Shown here piece by piece: positions 37,676 through 46,568 of a DNA stretch of 64,000 nt. Each line of letters starts with the position of its first letter. Within the stretch, counting starts at the first letter, position 1. Source of the DNA: Blastopirellula marina DSM 3645 (lineage in GTDB: Bacteria > Planctomycetota > Planctomycetia > Pirellulales > Pirellulaceae); NCBI RefSeq assembly GCF_000153105.1, contig NZ_CH672376.1:3443424-3507423 (forward strand). Direction: 5' to 3'. Below the pieces are notes generated by a model that was not told the DNA's origin, ran no database searches, and saw nothing but the letters and a program-made list of their open reading frames with translations. The translations under genes were made by a program, and so were the position numbers.

Positions 37676-39430
37676 ATGACGACGCCGCGATTCATTTTGA
37701 TTTGTTTGATCGCATCGTCCGGTTGGGACGGCCTTCTTGTCACGACCTCCAGGGCAATGGCCGACGAGACAAACAGTCGCCAAACATGTCTATCGATCTT
37801 ACAAACGGCGTTGAAATCGGACCAATTTTGGCCGGCGATGCATGCGGCTGAAGGACTCACGGCGGTCGGTCATCACGCCGAAGTGAGCAAACATTTGAAA
37901 CAGCGCTGGAAATCGACCCACGATGACCAGCAGCAGTGCGGAATCGCGCGCGAGTTGGTGCGTGCTGGCGATAACTCTTTTGTTGGCATGCTAAGTTACC
38001 GCCTTGCCGACCCCGCATCGACAGGGCGAGTTCACGCTGCCGAAAGTCTCTTTAAGCTGGGATTGCTCGGCGATAAAGCGACGCTCCGCCGTGCCGCCAA
38101 GTCGGAAGATCAGGGACTCCGACAAATGTCATTGGCCGCGCTGGCCCGCTCCGGCGACATCGTCGCACATCAGCAAATCTTGGACGATTTAAAAGCCCAA
38201 AACGAGACCATTCGCCGCCGCGCCGCGTGGATCCTTGGGGTGATCGGAAATGAGCAGGATCGCCAAGCGGTGCAGAACGCTGCCCGAGAAGATGCGGAGC
38301 CTCTCGAGAAAGCAGAGTTCGATCATACGCTAGTGACGCTAGGCGACGAACAAGCAATGGCGTCGCTGAATGATCATCTGACGAGCGATGTGGCCGCAAT
38401 TCGCGCCAACGCCGCCTACTATGCTGGAGCCGCTCGACTGGTCCAGACCGAGCCGACGCTCTTGGCGTTGCTGAATGATCCTGTTGCGGACGTCAAAATT
38501 AGGGCGGCCGCCAGTTGGCTGCAACTCCAAGACCAGGAACAACCGCCGAAGACGATAACGCCCCAATCAGCGGCGCCAGACTACCTGCGATTGGCGGCCG
38601 CAAAGATGGAGCCGAATCAAAAGATCCTCTATCAAACGATCGGCGATCAATCGCTGAAGTTACACTTGTTTACGCCGCCTGAGTGGAAGAAATCCGATTC
38701 GCGGCCTTGTCTGATCACGATTCACGGAGGCGGATGGACCGGTGGGGAACCGCGGCGAATGTATCCATTTTGCGATTATTTCGCCCACAGAGGGATGGTC
38801 GCTATAAGCATCGAGTATCGACTTCTAAATCCCCGTCGCGGCGTGACCGTATTCGACTCGGTACGTGATGCGCGTTCCGCCGTCCGATATATTCGCGGTC
38901 ATGCAAAAGAGCTAGGAATTGATCCGCAGCAGATCGTCGCTTGCGGGGCTTCGGCCGGCGGACACCTTGCCGTCGGCGCCGCCCTTTTCGACCAAGTCGA
39001 CGAGGATTCGTCGGCGATTCAGGTTGCTGCGACGCCTGATGCGCTGGCGCTGTTGTTTCCCGTTATCGACACCTCCCCCGCCGGATATGGCTCTGCAAAA
39101 CTTGGCGATCGCTGGAGAGAGCTGTCCCCAGCAGACAACGTCCGCGCCGATCTTCCGCCGACGATTATGCTGCATGGAACCGGCGATACCGTGACCCCCT
39201 TCGCTGGCGTCAAAAAATTTCACCTCGCAATGAACGAAGCGGGGAATCGCTGCGATCTACACGTCAACAAAGCAGGCAGGCACGGCTATCTGATGTTTGA
39301 CCTTGGCCTGTATTACGAAGCGCTGCAACAACTCAATACGTTTTTGACAAGTCTCAAATTCTTGCCCTACGACGACTCGGCGATACGATCTTCCAGCAAG
39401 CGCAGCGTTCCCGCATCTCCTTCGGAATAA
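37676..39430 (+). CDS. exported HEAT-repeat protein fused to alpha/beta-hydrolase (esterase)
   Basis: 584 aa with a signal peptide (RFILICLIASSGWDG, cut near SRAMA-DE). Residues 40-290 are HEAT/PBS-lyase-like helical repeats; residues 310-565 are an esterase of the BD-FAE/lipase group with HGGGWTGGE as oxyanion loop, GASAGGHLAVG as nucleophile elbow, a likely Asp in GTGDTVTPF and His in GRHGYLMF. It would remove acyl groups from a glycan in the periplasm. The last about 21 residues (after LKFL) are read from DNA that, on the other strand, is a dehydrogenase relic, so the native C-terminus may have been lost. Confidence 0.82.
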   Translation: MTTPRFILICLIASSGWDGLLVTTSRAMADETNSRQTCLSILQTALKSDQFWPAMHAAEGLTAVGHHAEVSKHLKQRWKSTHDDQQQCGIARELVRAGDNSFVGMLSYRLADPASTGRVHAAESLFKLGLLGDKATLRRAAKSEDQGLRQMSLAALARSGDIVAHQQILDDLKAQNETIRRRAAWILGVIGNEQDRQAVQNAAREDAEPLEKAEFDHTLVTLGDEQAMASLNDHLTSDVAAIRANAAYYAGAARLVQTEPTLLALLNDPVADVKIRAAASWLQLQDQEQPPKTITPQSAAPDYLRLAAAKMEPNQKILYQTIGDQSLKLHLFTPPEWKKSDSRPCLITIHGGGWTGGEPRRMYPFCDYFAHRGMVAISIEYRLLNPRRGVTVFDSVRDARSAVRYIRGHAKELGIDPQQIVACGASAGGHLAVGAALFDQVDEDSSAIQVAATPDALALLFPVIDTSPAGYGSAKLGDRWRELSPADNVRADLPPTIMLHGTGDTVTPFAGVKKFHLAMNEAGNRCDLHVNKAGRHGYLMFDLGLYYEALQQLNTFLTSLKFLPYDDSAIRSSSKRSVPASPSE

Positions 39431-39624
39431 CGGCGCATTTTGATGACGAACAATCGACCGTCGACATCAAACGCCGCGGCGACTGGATTAACGACCACCG
39501 GTCAAGATGCCGCCTGTTCGATTCGAAAACGCTTGGCGATCTGAAACGACTTTAAAGGGAGGTCGGGTTTCCGAGAGCGAGACTCTTGCTTTAGCGATGT
39601 AAATGGCCGCGTGAAAAACGACAT
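39367..39624 (-). pseudogene. relic of PVC-type membrane-bound dehydrogenase domain protein
   Basis: Reading the minus strand from 39624 gives 85 codons with one in-frame TGA (plus positions 39502-39504). The peptide includes PLKSFQIAKRFRIEQAAS, a stop, then NPVAAAFDVDGRLFVIKMRR and YSEGDAGTLRLLED. This matches, from memory, the N-terminus of the PVC membrane-bound dehydrogenase family (pattern FRIELVAAEPLV-DPVAMAFDEDGRLYVVEMRGYSE). Everything after LLED is missing. The stop and truncation show it is dead. It overlaps the last 64 nt of the HEAT-esterase gene. Confidence 0.7.
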
Positions 39625-39960
39625 CGTGAGGAGCCGTCAATTCTGACTTTTCCGATCGCCGGTCCGATTGGCTTCGGCCGTCTTACGTCTCCGCATCCAG
39701 GTCGCTTTGTTGATCGCCAGCCGCTGGTAACCTCCTGCCGACGACTTGCCCGCACCGCTCGACAATTTGTGACGATAGGCGCCCTTAGATCCGCTGCGAG
39801 GGGGGTTCCGATAAAACATCACGCAGCAGGACATCTATCCCCCCATTTTGCCCACTCCAGCCAAAACTCTGGTATCATAGAAGGCGTGAACCTATCGGGC
39901 GCGTGCAGCTGCCCGACGCTTCAATGCGCTACAGAGCATGCTGAGTTGGGAGAAATAGAG
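39431..39960. other. 530-bp gap: dehydrogenase relic and sigma-factor upstream region
   Basis: Apart from the dehydrogenase relic in its left part, I see no gene. A minus-strand frame of 65 codons (39637-39834) is Lys/Arg-rich and unlike any family I know; I do not call it. The last 120 bp must hold the promoter of the ECF sigma gene, but no clear motif can be named. Confidence 0.4.
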
Positions 39961-40602
39961 ATGGCGGCGGAAGACGAAGATACCATCAATCTGAAAGTAC
40001 TTCAGGGCGTGCGCGACGGAAGTAAGACTTCTGTAAATGTCGTTGTCGACAAATATTTTTCTCGAATCGTGAGAGCTGCTGAGAAGAGGATCAGTGCAGG
40101 AAAGCAACGAGCGGCCGACGGAGATGATGTCGCAGCGAGCGTGTTTGAAAGTCTCTGGAAACGGTCAGACCGCGGTGATTTTTCCGACTCTGATTTCAAA
40201 GACGCCGATGAACTTTGGGGCTATCTCTCGAGAATGGCACGCAGCAAAGTGGTTGATCACATCCGCCGAGAGAACGCTGCAAAACGGGGCGGAGGTAAAG
40301 TCCGCGGCGAATCGGTTTTCTTAGTGCGAGGCACTGACGGCGCCTGCGGAATTGAAGCGGTCGCCCCCAGTCATTTTTCACCCGATGAGCTGGCCGAATT
40401 CTCCGAGTGGCAAGGTCAACTTCTCGACGCATTGCAAGAAGAACGACTTCGGGAGATCGCGACGATGCGACTGGAAGGATACGACACGGAGGAAATTGGT
40501 GAATCGGTCGGATTGAGCACGCGATCGATTCGACGAAAGCTCGTACTCATCCGCGATATCTGGAAACACCTGCTAGAGAAGCAACTTGCCACGCAGAGTT
40601 AA
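39961..40602 (+). CDS. ECF sigma factor, kinase-linked type (second pair)
   Basis: 213 aa from ATG 39961, preceded by GGGAGAAAT; the frame is open 64 codons upstream but with no homology. Region 2 runs through NVVVDKYFSRIVRAAEKRIS, VAASVFESLWKRSDRGDF and LWGYLSRMARSKVVDHIRRE. Region 4 ends in YDTEEIGESVGLSTRSIRRK. No anti-sigma factor is seen. The 1741-aa kinase begins 75 bp downstream, the same arrangement as at 13.3-16.4 kb. It is only distantly similar to the first sigma factor, so the two pairs are not a recent duplication. Confidence 0.9.
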   Translation: MAAEDEDTINLKVLQGVRDGSKTSVNVVVDKYFSRIVRAAEKRISAGKQRAADGDDVAASVFESLWKRSDRGDFSDSDFKDADELWGYLSRMARSKVVDHIRRENAAKRGGGKVRGESVFLVRGTDGACGIEAVAPSHFSPDELAEFSEWQGQLLDALQEERLREIATMRLEGYDTEEIGESVGLSTRSIRRKLVLIRDIWKHLLEKQLATQS

Positions 40603-40676
40603 ACCTGCGGTTTCGAGCAAACAAAACTGCGACGGGTGCGATTTTTACGTCGGCGACATCAAGGGGAATCCGGCAC

Positions 40677-43600
40677 GTGACTGATCATTTCGACCAGACC
40701 GAATACTCTTCTGACGATGTCGAGAACAAAATCGCCATGGCTCGTCTCGTGGATCGCCTTAGTGATGAGTTTGAGGAATCCTGGTCGCTGGGGCATAAGC
40801 CCAGGATCTCGAATTACCTTCAACGGGTCTCCCCACAACAACAGCGTCTGCTCTTTCGGCAGCTACTTGAAATAGAGCTGGAATTGCGAATCGAAGCGGG
40901 CGAACGTCCAGCGCTGGAACAATATCTTACCGACTATCATGAACTGGAGGAGATTGTCCGACAGTCCTTTCAGGATCACACAATTCAGTCGTTCAATGCA
41001 GCGGCGTCGACGGTCTCGATTAGCGTCGAAACCCAAAACCAGCTTGCTTCAACTCCAGCTTCGCTTCCTTTACCGCGGCAATTTGGCGACTACGAACTGC
41101 TAAAGATTCTCGGCCAAGGGGGGATGGGCGTCGTCTATCAGGCCAAACAACGCACCGCCGGGGGACGTATTGTCGCGCTGAAGTTGATCCGGCCAGATCA
41201 GATCTCTCATTTGCAGCCCGATCAACAAGCTCACCTCTTGGAACGTTTTCGTCGCGAAGTTACCGCGGCTTCCAAGATCGAAAACGACAATGTTGTGACG
41301 GTCTATGACGTTGGTGAAGTGCTTGGGCAAGCCTTTTACTCCATGCAATACGTCGCAGGGGTCAGCCTCCGTGAGAAATTGGGGGACGGTCCGCTCGAAC
41401 CAAAACTTGCGGCGCAGTTTTCACAGCAAATTGGCTGGGCGCTCGCTGGCGCCCATGCGATCGGAATTTTGCACCGAGACGTGAAACCCCACAATGCGAT
41501 GCTCGACTCCAAGACGCATCGAGTCCTATTAACCGACTTTGGCTTAGCCAAATTGATGGAGGAAGATCAACAACTAACGGCGACGTCTGACGTCATGGGC
41601 TCTCCTCCTTACATGTCGCCGGAACAAACCCGCGACATGAGCCGGATTACCGAGTCGAGCGACATCTATAGTCTGGGCGCAACGCTCTACCATTTGATCA
41701 CCGGGCGACCGCCGTTTCAGGCCGCAAACGCTACAGCTACGATGATTCAAATCCAATCGGAAGAACCGGTGAGCCCACGAACGCTTAACCCGGCGATTCC
41801 CAAGGACCTAGAAACGATCACGCTGAAATGCTTGGCCAAAGACCCTTCGCAACGTTATCTGTCCGCAGAGGAAGTTGCCGATGAATTGGGTCGCTATTTG
41901 CGGGGCGAAGCGATCTTGGCTTCGCCTATTACGCTCGCGGCGCGGAGCTGGCGTTGGTGTCGTCGTAATCCGACCATCGCCAGTCTGATGGCGACCATTT
42001 TGTTCTTGTTGATCGCCGGAATCACGATCTCGACGACATTCGCCACGATCGCTACGCAGCGTCTCGCCCTGATCAATCAACAGAATCTTGATTTGAAGAG
42101 TTCTCGCGACACGGCCGAAGAGCAAGCGGTGCTTGCAAAGCAAGGTTTTGGCGCCGCTCGTGAATCGGTGGCGAAATACTTCACGCAAATCAGTGAGGAC
42201 CCTCGCCTGCGTTCGGAGGGACTCGAAGACCTGAGACGCGACCTAATGCTGGATGCATTGCAATACTACCGCTCCTTTGTCGACGCGTACGATGACGACC
42301 CTGCGCTGAAGCTGGAATTCGCCAGGGCGAACTTCCGCTTGGGGATTATCTATAGCGAGCTGAGTGATACCGACCAAGCGAACAAAGCTTTCCGTGATTC
42401 GTTGGCGATGTTAACAGCCATCCGGAAGAGCTCGCCTGGTGACCTTGAAATTGCGCTGGATTCGATTCGCGTGAGGCTTCATTGGGCCAAGTTAAAGCAG
42501 GACAGTTTTGAGTTCGCAGCTGCGAACTCACTGCTGAATGAAGCGCTAGTGCCTTTGAATCTGCCATTCCAGCCGAATGATCAACTCAACTATCAAATCT
42601 TGAAGTGCCGCGCCTTCAGAATGTTGGGAAAGTTTGATCAGGCCGTATCGATCGCCGACCGCTTAGAACCGCTGCCGGGAACCGAGCAAATGGTCCGTGC
42701 GACTCAGGCCGGCAGCAAATTTGACAAAGGCGTGGCGCTCTTGGGATCCGCCCAGAAAATCATTTCTTTGCATGCGGATCGGCCCGCCTTTCAATTGGCG
42801 GAATCGGACAAACGCAAATTGCAAGAGGCCAAGCTCTCGCTTGACGACGCGTTACAAATCTACTCAGGACTCGCCATCCAGGACGCGCTGACGTATGACT
42901 TCCCGTTGGCCGAGTGCCATAGGAATCTGGCGATTGTTTCCTATCCTCTGGCGAAAACAAGGGAAGCGGAAGGTCATTTCCTGAAGAGCCGGCAAATCTA
43001 TACGGCTCGGATGTTACGCCATCCGGAAGTCGCCGCCATCAAAGCGCCGGTGGTCGAAATCACGTTAGAGTTGGCGCTCTTTTATGCAGCCAATGATCGA
43101 CGTAACAACGCCCAAGAATCGTTCACAAGCGCCCTGCGGATGGCGAACGATCTGAAAATAGCTGCGGCGGAGAACGTGCGCTTTCGCAGATTGCGAGCGG
43201 AGGTTCTCATGAACTTCGGCTGTTACCTTTATATGAAAGGGATTTCCACTTCTGAGGCCAAAGAGCATTTGCTTGAAGCACTGAAGATTAGCGATGCGCT
43301 TCAAGAAAAGGCGAACGATAAACAGGATTTCCGTCCTCTACTTGCCGAAATCCATGCCCAACTTGCTGGGCTCTATTATCATTCCCAAGAAACCTCGCTC
43401 TCAATCCGGCATGCGAAGCGGTCCATTCAAGAGGCTCGCAAAATTCAATCGACTGAACTCTCGCCGCATCGTGCGACGACCGACTCCGGCGTTCGGCTAT
43501 CCGTCCATGCGAGTTCGCCGCAGCTTCTCTTGATGTATCAAACGCTCCGTGGCGCGGCGAATTTGGCCCCTAATTTGGCCGAGGTTGGTAAAGCCATTTT

Positions 43601-45902
43601 GTCCAATCGAATGCAGGATGCAAATGCGATGCTCAATCAGCATCTCGCCAATTGCGAAAATCGTGGACAAACGCATCACGATCTAGCGGCCGCATTGTTG
43701 AGCGCGCTGGGGGAAGAGAGCTCGAGCGAACTGGCGCAGCGCTGCTTAAGACAGGCGGTCTTTCATTATGAGCAAGCCGACCGAGAAGGTTTTTTTGACG
43801 ATGCGCAGTCCATTCGAAAAATTCTGTCTCAACTTGATGATGCGACGCAAACGTTTCCACTGTTGCAGTCGCTCCAGAGGCGTTTTCAAGCCAGAATCGA
43901 TCCGTTTCCGGGACTTCTGGACCGGCCGTTCATCGCCAATGGGCTCGTAACGCAAGTTGCAGGAAGCGCCCCGCTATCTGATAAATTTTCAATCGCCCTG
44001 CATCCTGACTCAACGCGTGTCGCGTTAGCATTTGACAAGCAAATCAAGATCTATTCGCTTCCCGACTTTCACCTAGAACGCGTGCTGGCAAATCATCCCA
44101 CCGAAATCTCAGCGCTAGACTGGCATCCCAAACAGGAGGTTCTTGCCACAGGCGATATACGCGGAGACTTGCGGATCTGGGACATTCAGACCAACAAGGC
44201 GATATTGATTAAGACTGCTCATACGAAACGGATACGCTCGCTTGCCTGGAGTCATTCAGGGGAATTATTGGCCAGCGGCGGCGACTGGGAGGACCACATG
44301 GCGGCCGTCTGGACATTGACCGGTGAGCCACGCATCCGCGTTCGTCAAGGCTCGTCCGTATCACAAATTTCGTGGCATCCCTCGGATCAATCATTCGTTA
44401 CGGGCGGCGCTAGCGGCTATTTTCAAAGCTGGAATCTTGAGAATGGATCCCATCTCTTCGAAGGACATCATCCCACTAGTATTGGCGCGACCGCATATAG
44501 TCCGAACGGCGAGTGGTTAGCCGTCGCCGGTGGGAATAACGGTACAGACAATTCGATTCATATCTGGAACGCCGCAAACTGGACAGAAAACCAGGTGCTG
44601 TCTGGACATATCCGTCAAGTAAATGGCCTGGCCTGGAGTCCCGACAGCCAGCATCTCGTTAGCGCCGGACAAGATGCAAAGGCGCGTCTGTGGGAACTTG
44701 TTAACGGCAATAAGTTGAAATCGATGTATCATCGTTCTCCGATCGGGTTGTGTCCTGTCATCAGTGTAGTTTGGAGCCGCGATGGCGAGTCGATTCTCTC
44801 AACGGGAATAGACGGCTGCCGCCAGTGGGACGCTTCCGGCGTTGAAAGAAGCCACCTCAAGAATCCGTTGATATGTGATTGTCCTTCTACGATGGACACC
44901 AACAATTCCGCCGACGGGCTGATCGCTGTAGGGGTGAGTAGACAGGTCCGATTTTGGTCAAATGACCATCACAATAAGCTGTTCGATTCACTCGAGACAG
45001 CCGCCGACATCACTGATCTTGCGATCAGTGAGGACCAAAAATTATTAGCGGTCAACTACCACGATCGATCACCTGCTATCTATCGAATTGCCGATGCGGA
45101 ACTTTTGGCCGAGTTCGATCAATATCACGACATCGCCGACATCGCGTGGGATACCACGGGGAATCTCTTATTGGCCCGCAAAAATGGCCAGATCACATTT
45201 GGCAAATTCTATGAAATGGAGATCGCGAAATCGGTCGATCTTCAGGAACCGATCCGCAGCTTCACTGTTTCGCCCGATGGCGCCCACATTGCGGTACGTA
45301 CGGCCTCTCAAAAGATCATTGTGCTGCCAGCCGATGGCGGGAAACGACATGCCGAGTTCCCCGATTCCCATTCCTCCTGTTGGTCGGCCGATGGAAAACG
45401 TCTGGCCATTGGAACCCGCACAGGGGTACTACTTATTGATACGGCTACGTGGAAAACTAACTGCGAACTATCAGGCGGAGCGGGGTTAATTCGAGCCGTC
45501 TCTTTTCATCCCGATGGAACACAAGTCGTCGCTTCGGATGGAAGATCCGTACTGCGATGGTCAACGTCGGGTGAAGCGTGGCCCGAACTCGTCTCCTATG
45601 ATCGCCGGATTTCTCAAATGGTCTGGCTCAAAAACTCGACAAAACTCGCTCTCCTGGATGAACAAGGAATATTGCATGTGCCAGACCTCGACGATCCCCA
45701 GCAAAGTTGGATAGCGCTGGAATTGGCCGGATGCGAACCGGTCGCGATAAGCGGCGCCGGCGAAATTCTTGAAGGCACGCCGGAATTGGTGCGACAACAT
45801 TTGATCAAAGTCCAAGCAGATTCAACAAACCAGCTTCAGATCGTCCCTTGGGACGAAATTACATCCAGCCAACCCAATGAGAGTCAAGGCGCGAAGGATT
45901 AG
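40677..45902 (+). CDS. large Ser/Thr protein kinase with TPR and WD40 domains
   Basis: 1741 aa starting with GTG after AAGGGGA. A 135-residue N-terminal part precedes the kinase: LGQGGMGVVYQAK near 145, VALKLI, HRDVKPHNAML near 265, TDFGLAKL and SPPYMSPEQ, so it is complete. One transmembrane helix lies near 431-455. Residues about 480-1080 are TPR-like helical repeats, and from about 1110 to 1715 a long series of WD40 repeats (LDWHPKQEVLATGDIRGDLR, then LAWSPDSQHLVSAGQDAKAR). The WD40/TPR part would be extracytoplasmic and may sense or bind a partner. It pairs with the sigma factor upstream. Confidence 0.92.
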   Translation: MTDHFDQTEYSSDDVENKIAMARLVDRLSDEFEESWSLGHKPRISNYLQRVSPQQQRLLFRQLLEIELELRIEAGERPALEQYLTDYHELEEIVRQSFQDHTIQSFNAAASTVSISVETQNQLASTPASLPLPRQFGDYELLKILGQGGMGVVYQAKQRTAGGRIVALKLIRPDQISHLQPDQQAHLLERFRREVTAASKIENDNVVTVYDVGEVLGQAFYSMQYVAGVSLREKLGDGPLEPKLAAQFSQQIGWALAGAHAIGILHRDVKPHNAMLDSKTHRVLLTDFGLAKLMEEDQQLTATSDVMGSPPYMSPEQTRDMSRITESSDIYSLGATLYHLITGRPPFQAANATATMIQIQSEEPVSPRTLNPAIPKDLETITLKCLAKDPSQRYLSAEEVADELGRYLRGEAILASPITLAARSWRWCRRNPTIASLMATILFLLIAGITISTTFATIATQRLALINQQNLDLKSSRDTAEEQAVLAKQGFGAARESVAKYFTQISEDPRLRSEGLEDLRRDLMLDALQYYRSFVDAYDDDPALKLEFARANFRLGIIYSELSDTDQANKAFRDSLAMLTAIRKSSPGDLEIALDSIRVRLHWAKLKQDSFEFAAANSLLNEALVPLNLPFQPNDQLNYQILKCRAFRMLGKFDQAVSIADRLEPLPGTEQMVRATQAGSKFDKGVALLGSAQKIISLHADRPAFQLAESDKRKLQEAKLSLDDALQIYSGLAIQDALTYDFPLAECHRNLAIVSYPLAKTREAEGHFLKSRQIYTARMLRHPEVAAIKAPVVEITLELALFYAANDRRNNAQESFTSALRMANDLKIAAAENVRFRRLRAEVLMNFGCYLYMKGISTSEAKEHLLEALKISDALQEKANDKQDFRPLLAEIHAQLAGLYYHSQETSLSIRHAKRSIQEARKIQSTELSPHRATTDSGVRLSVHASSPQLLLMYQTLRGAANLAPNLAEVGKAILSNRMQDANAMLNQHLANCENRGQTHHDLAAALLSALGEESSSELAQRCLRQAVFHYEQADREGFFDDAQSIRKILSQLDDATQTFPLLQSLQRRFQARIDPFPGLLDRPFIANGLVTQVAGSAPLSDKFSIALHPDSTRVALAFDKQIKIYSLPDFHLERVLANHPTEISALDWHPKQEVLATGDIRGDLRIWDIQTNKAILIKTAHTKRIRSLAWSHSGELLASGGDWEDHMAAVWTLTGEPRIRVRQGSSVSQISWHPSDQSFVTGGASGYFQSWNLENGSHLFEGHHPTSIGATAYSPNGEWLAVAGGNNGTDNSIHIWNAANWTENQVLSGHIRQVNGLAWSPDSQHLVSAGQDAKARLWELVNGNKLKSMYHRSPIGLCPVISVVWSRDGESILSTGIDGCRQWDASGVERSHLKNPLICDCPSTMDTNNSADGLIAVGVSRQVRFWSNDHHNKLFDSLETAADITDLAISEDQKLLAVNYHDRSPAIYRIADAELLAEFDQYHDIADIAWDTTGNLLLARKNGQITFGKFYEMEIAKSVDLQEPIRSFTVSPDGAHIAVRTASQKIIVLPADGGKRHAEFPDSHSSCWSADGKRLAIGTRTGVLLIDTATWKTNCELSGGAGLIRAVSFHPDGTQVVASDGRSVLRWSTSGEAWPELVSYDRRISQMVWLKNSTKLALLDEQGILHVPDLDDPQQSWIALELAGCEPVAISGAGEILEGTPELVRQHLIKVQADSTNQLQIVPWDEITSSQPNESQGAKD

Positions 45903-46024
45903 ACCCTCAACCACGAATCGATCTGGCTGACGCTGTTCCGATTCTTAGCCAACACCGACGGCAATTTGAGTTCAGCGGTCGTCAAGGTGCGTTCACAATA
46001 GCGGCCCTGCGCCGAAATTGACCA

Positions 46025-46152
46025 CCGCTCAAAAGCATATGCGCCCTGCGTGCCCACATGGGACCTAACACAGCCCTTGGGGAAGATCGCCAAGCTCGGC
46101 TCAGCGCACAAAAAAAGGCCGCAACCTCTTCCAAGCTAATCGCTTCCTTGCG
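46025..46152 (-). repeat. left copy of sequence downstream of tRNA-Arg
   Basis: This stretch resembles 59275-59402, the sequence just 3' of the intact tRNA-Arg. Shared blocks are GCTCAAAAG, the tRNA terminator loop region CTTCCAAGCTAA, and others with gaps. The terminator stem is decayed here. With the tRNA fragment it forms one arm of an imperfect direct repeat about 13.2 kb apart. Confidence 0.6.
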
Positions 46153-46194
46153 TGCGGATGGCAGGGTTCGAACCTGCGATCCTCGGTCTCGTAG
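46153..46194 (-). pseudogene. 3' half of a tRNA-Arg(ACG) (truncated copy)
   Basis: 42 bp match the intact tRNA-Arg at 59403-59476 with about three differences. The match covers acceptor 3' strand, T arm (GCAGGTTCGAACCTGC region), variable loop and the 3' side of the anticodon stem, and stops inside the anticodon loop. To its right the sequence diverges completely. A tRNA 3' half ending at the anticodon loop is the typical form of an integrase attachment site. Confidence 0.75.
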
Positions 46195-46568
46195 CCGCCT
46201 CATTTCTGTAGGGTGCAACGGACTCAAGTCGTGTGAAGACGGCAGTTTTCCGTACTCGTAAGCTCTGAATAGTTAAAGTGTGCCGCAACGACGGACCAGC
46301 GCATGCTTTGGCGAATCGACGCGACGTCGTCGACCGGATCGGCCGAGACGGCGTCCTCGCCTAAAAAATCCCAGGCAGCATAAGCTCGCCCCACGAGATG
46401 GGGCAAAATGCCGCGCCGTGGTGAAACGCCGCGCGCTTCAACTTGTCGTTTGGCCGTTCACACGCTCTTTTTCGGCATATTCGCCATGTGAACGATTTGG
46501 CACATCGATTGCTATTTTGTTTCGGCGTCAGAAAGCCTCCTTCACACTGCTTTACACAAGGCGCACCC

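Larger units (their letters stand above)
45903..46568. other. 666-bp gap: tRNA fragment and MoxR promoter region
   Basis: No protein gene is supported. It contains a partial tRNA-Arg copy (see 46153-46194) and its degenerate downstream hairpin. A perfect stem GCCCCA-CGAGA-TGGGGC lies at 46388-46404 without a T tract. The last 160 bp lead to the MoxR ATG. An apparent ORF at 46058-46261 is antisense to the tRNA fragment and is not real. Confidence 0.45.

Noticed and set aside
39637..39834. Minus-strand 65-codon ORF upstream of the second sigma factor
   Set aside because: Highly basic, no family resemblance, no good ribosome site.
45899..46111. Minus-strand 70-codon ORF ending next to the large kinase gene
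   Set aside because: No recognisable domain; it overlaps the tRNA-flank repeat. It might be a gene tail but cannot be supported.
46058..46261. Plus-strand ORF of 67 codons across the tRNA fragment
   Set aside because: It is antisense to the tRNA-Arg 3' half; the DGRVRTCDPRS-like peptide is the usual false gene produced by tRNA DNA.
46388..46404. Perfect GCCCCA/TGGGGC stem upstream of the second moxR as a terminator
   Set aside because: No T tract on either strand; kept only as a note in the intergenic entry.
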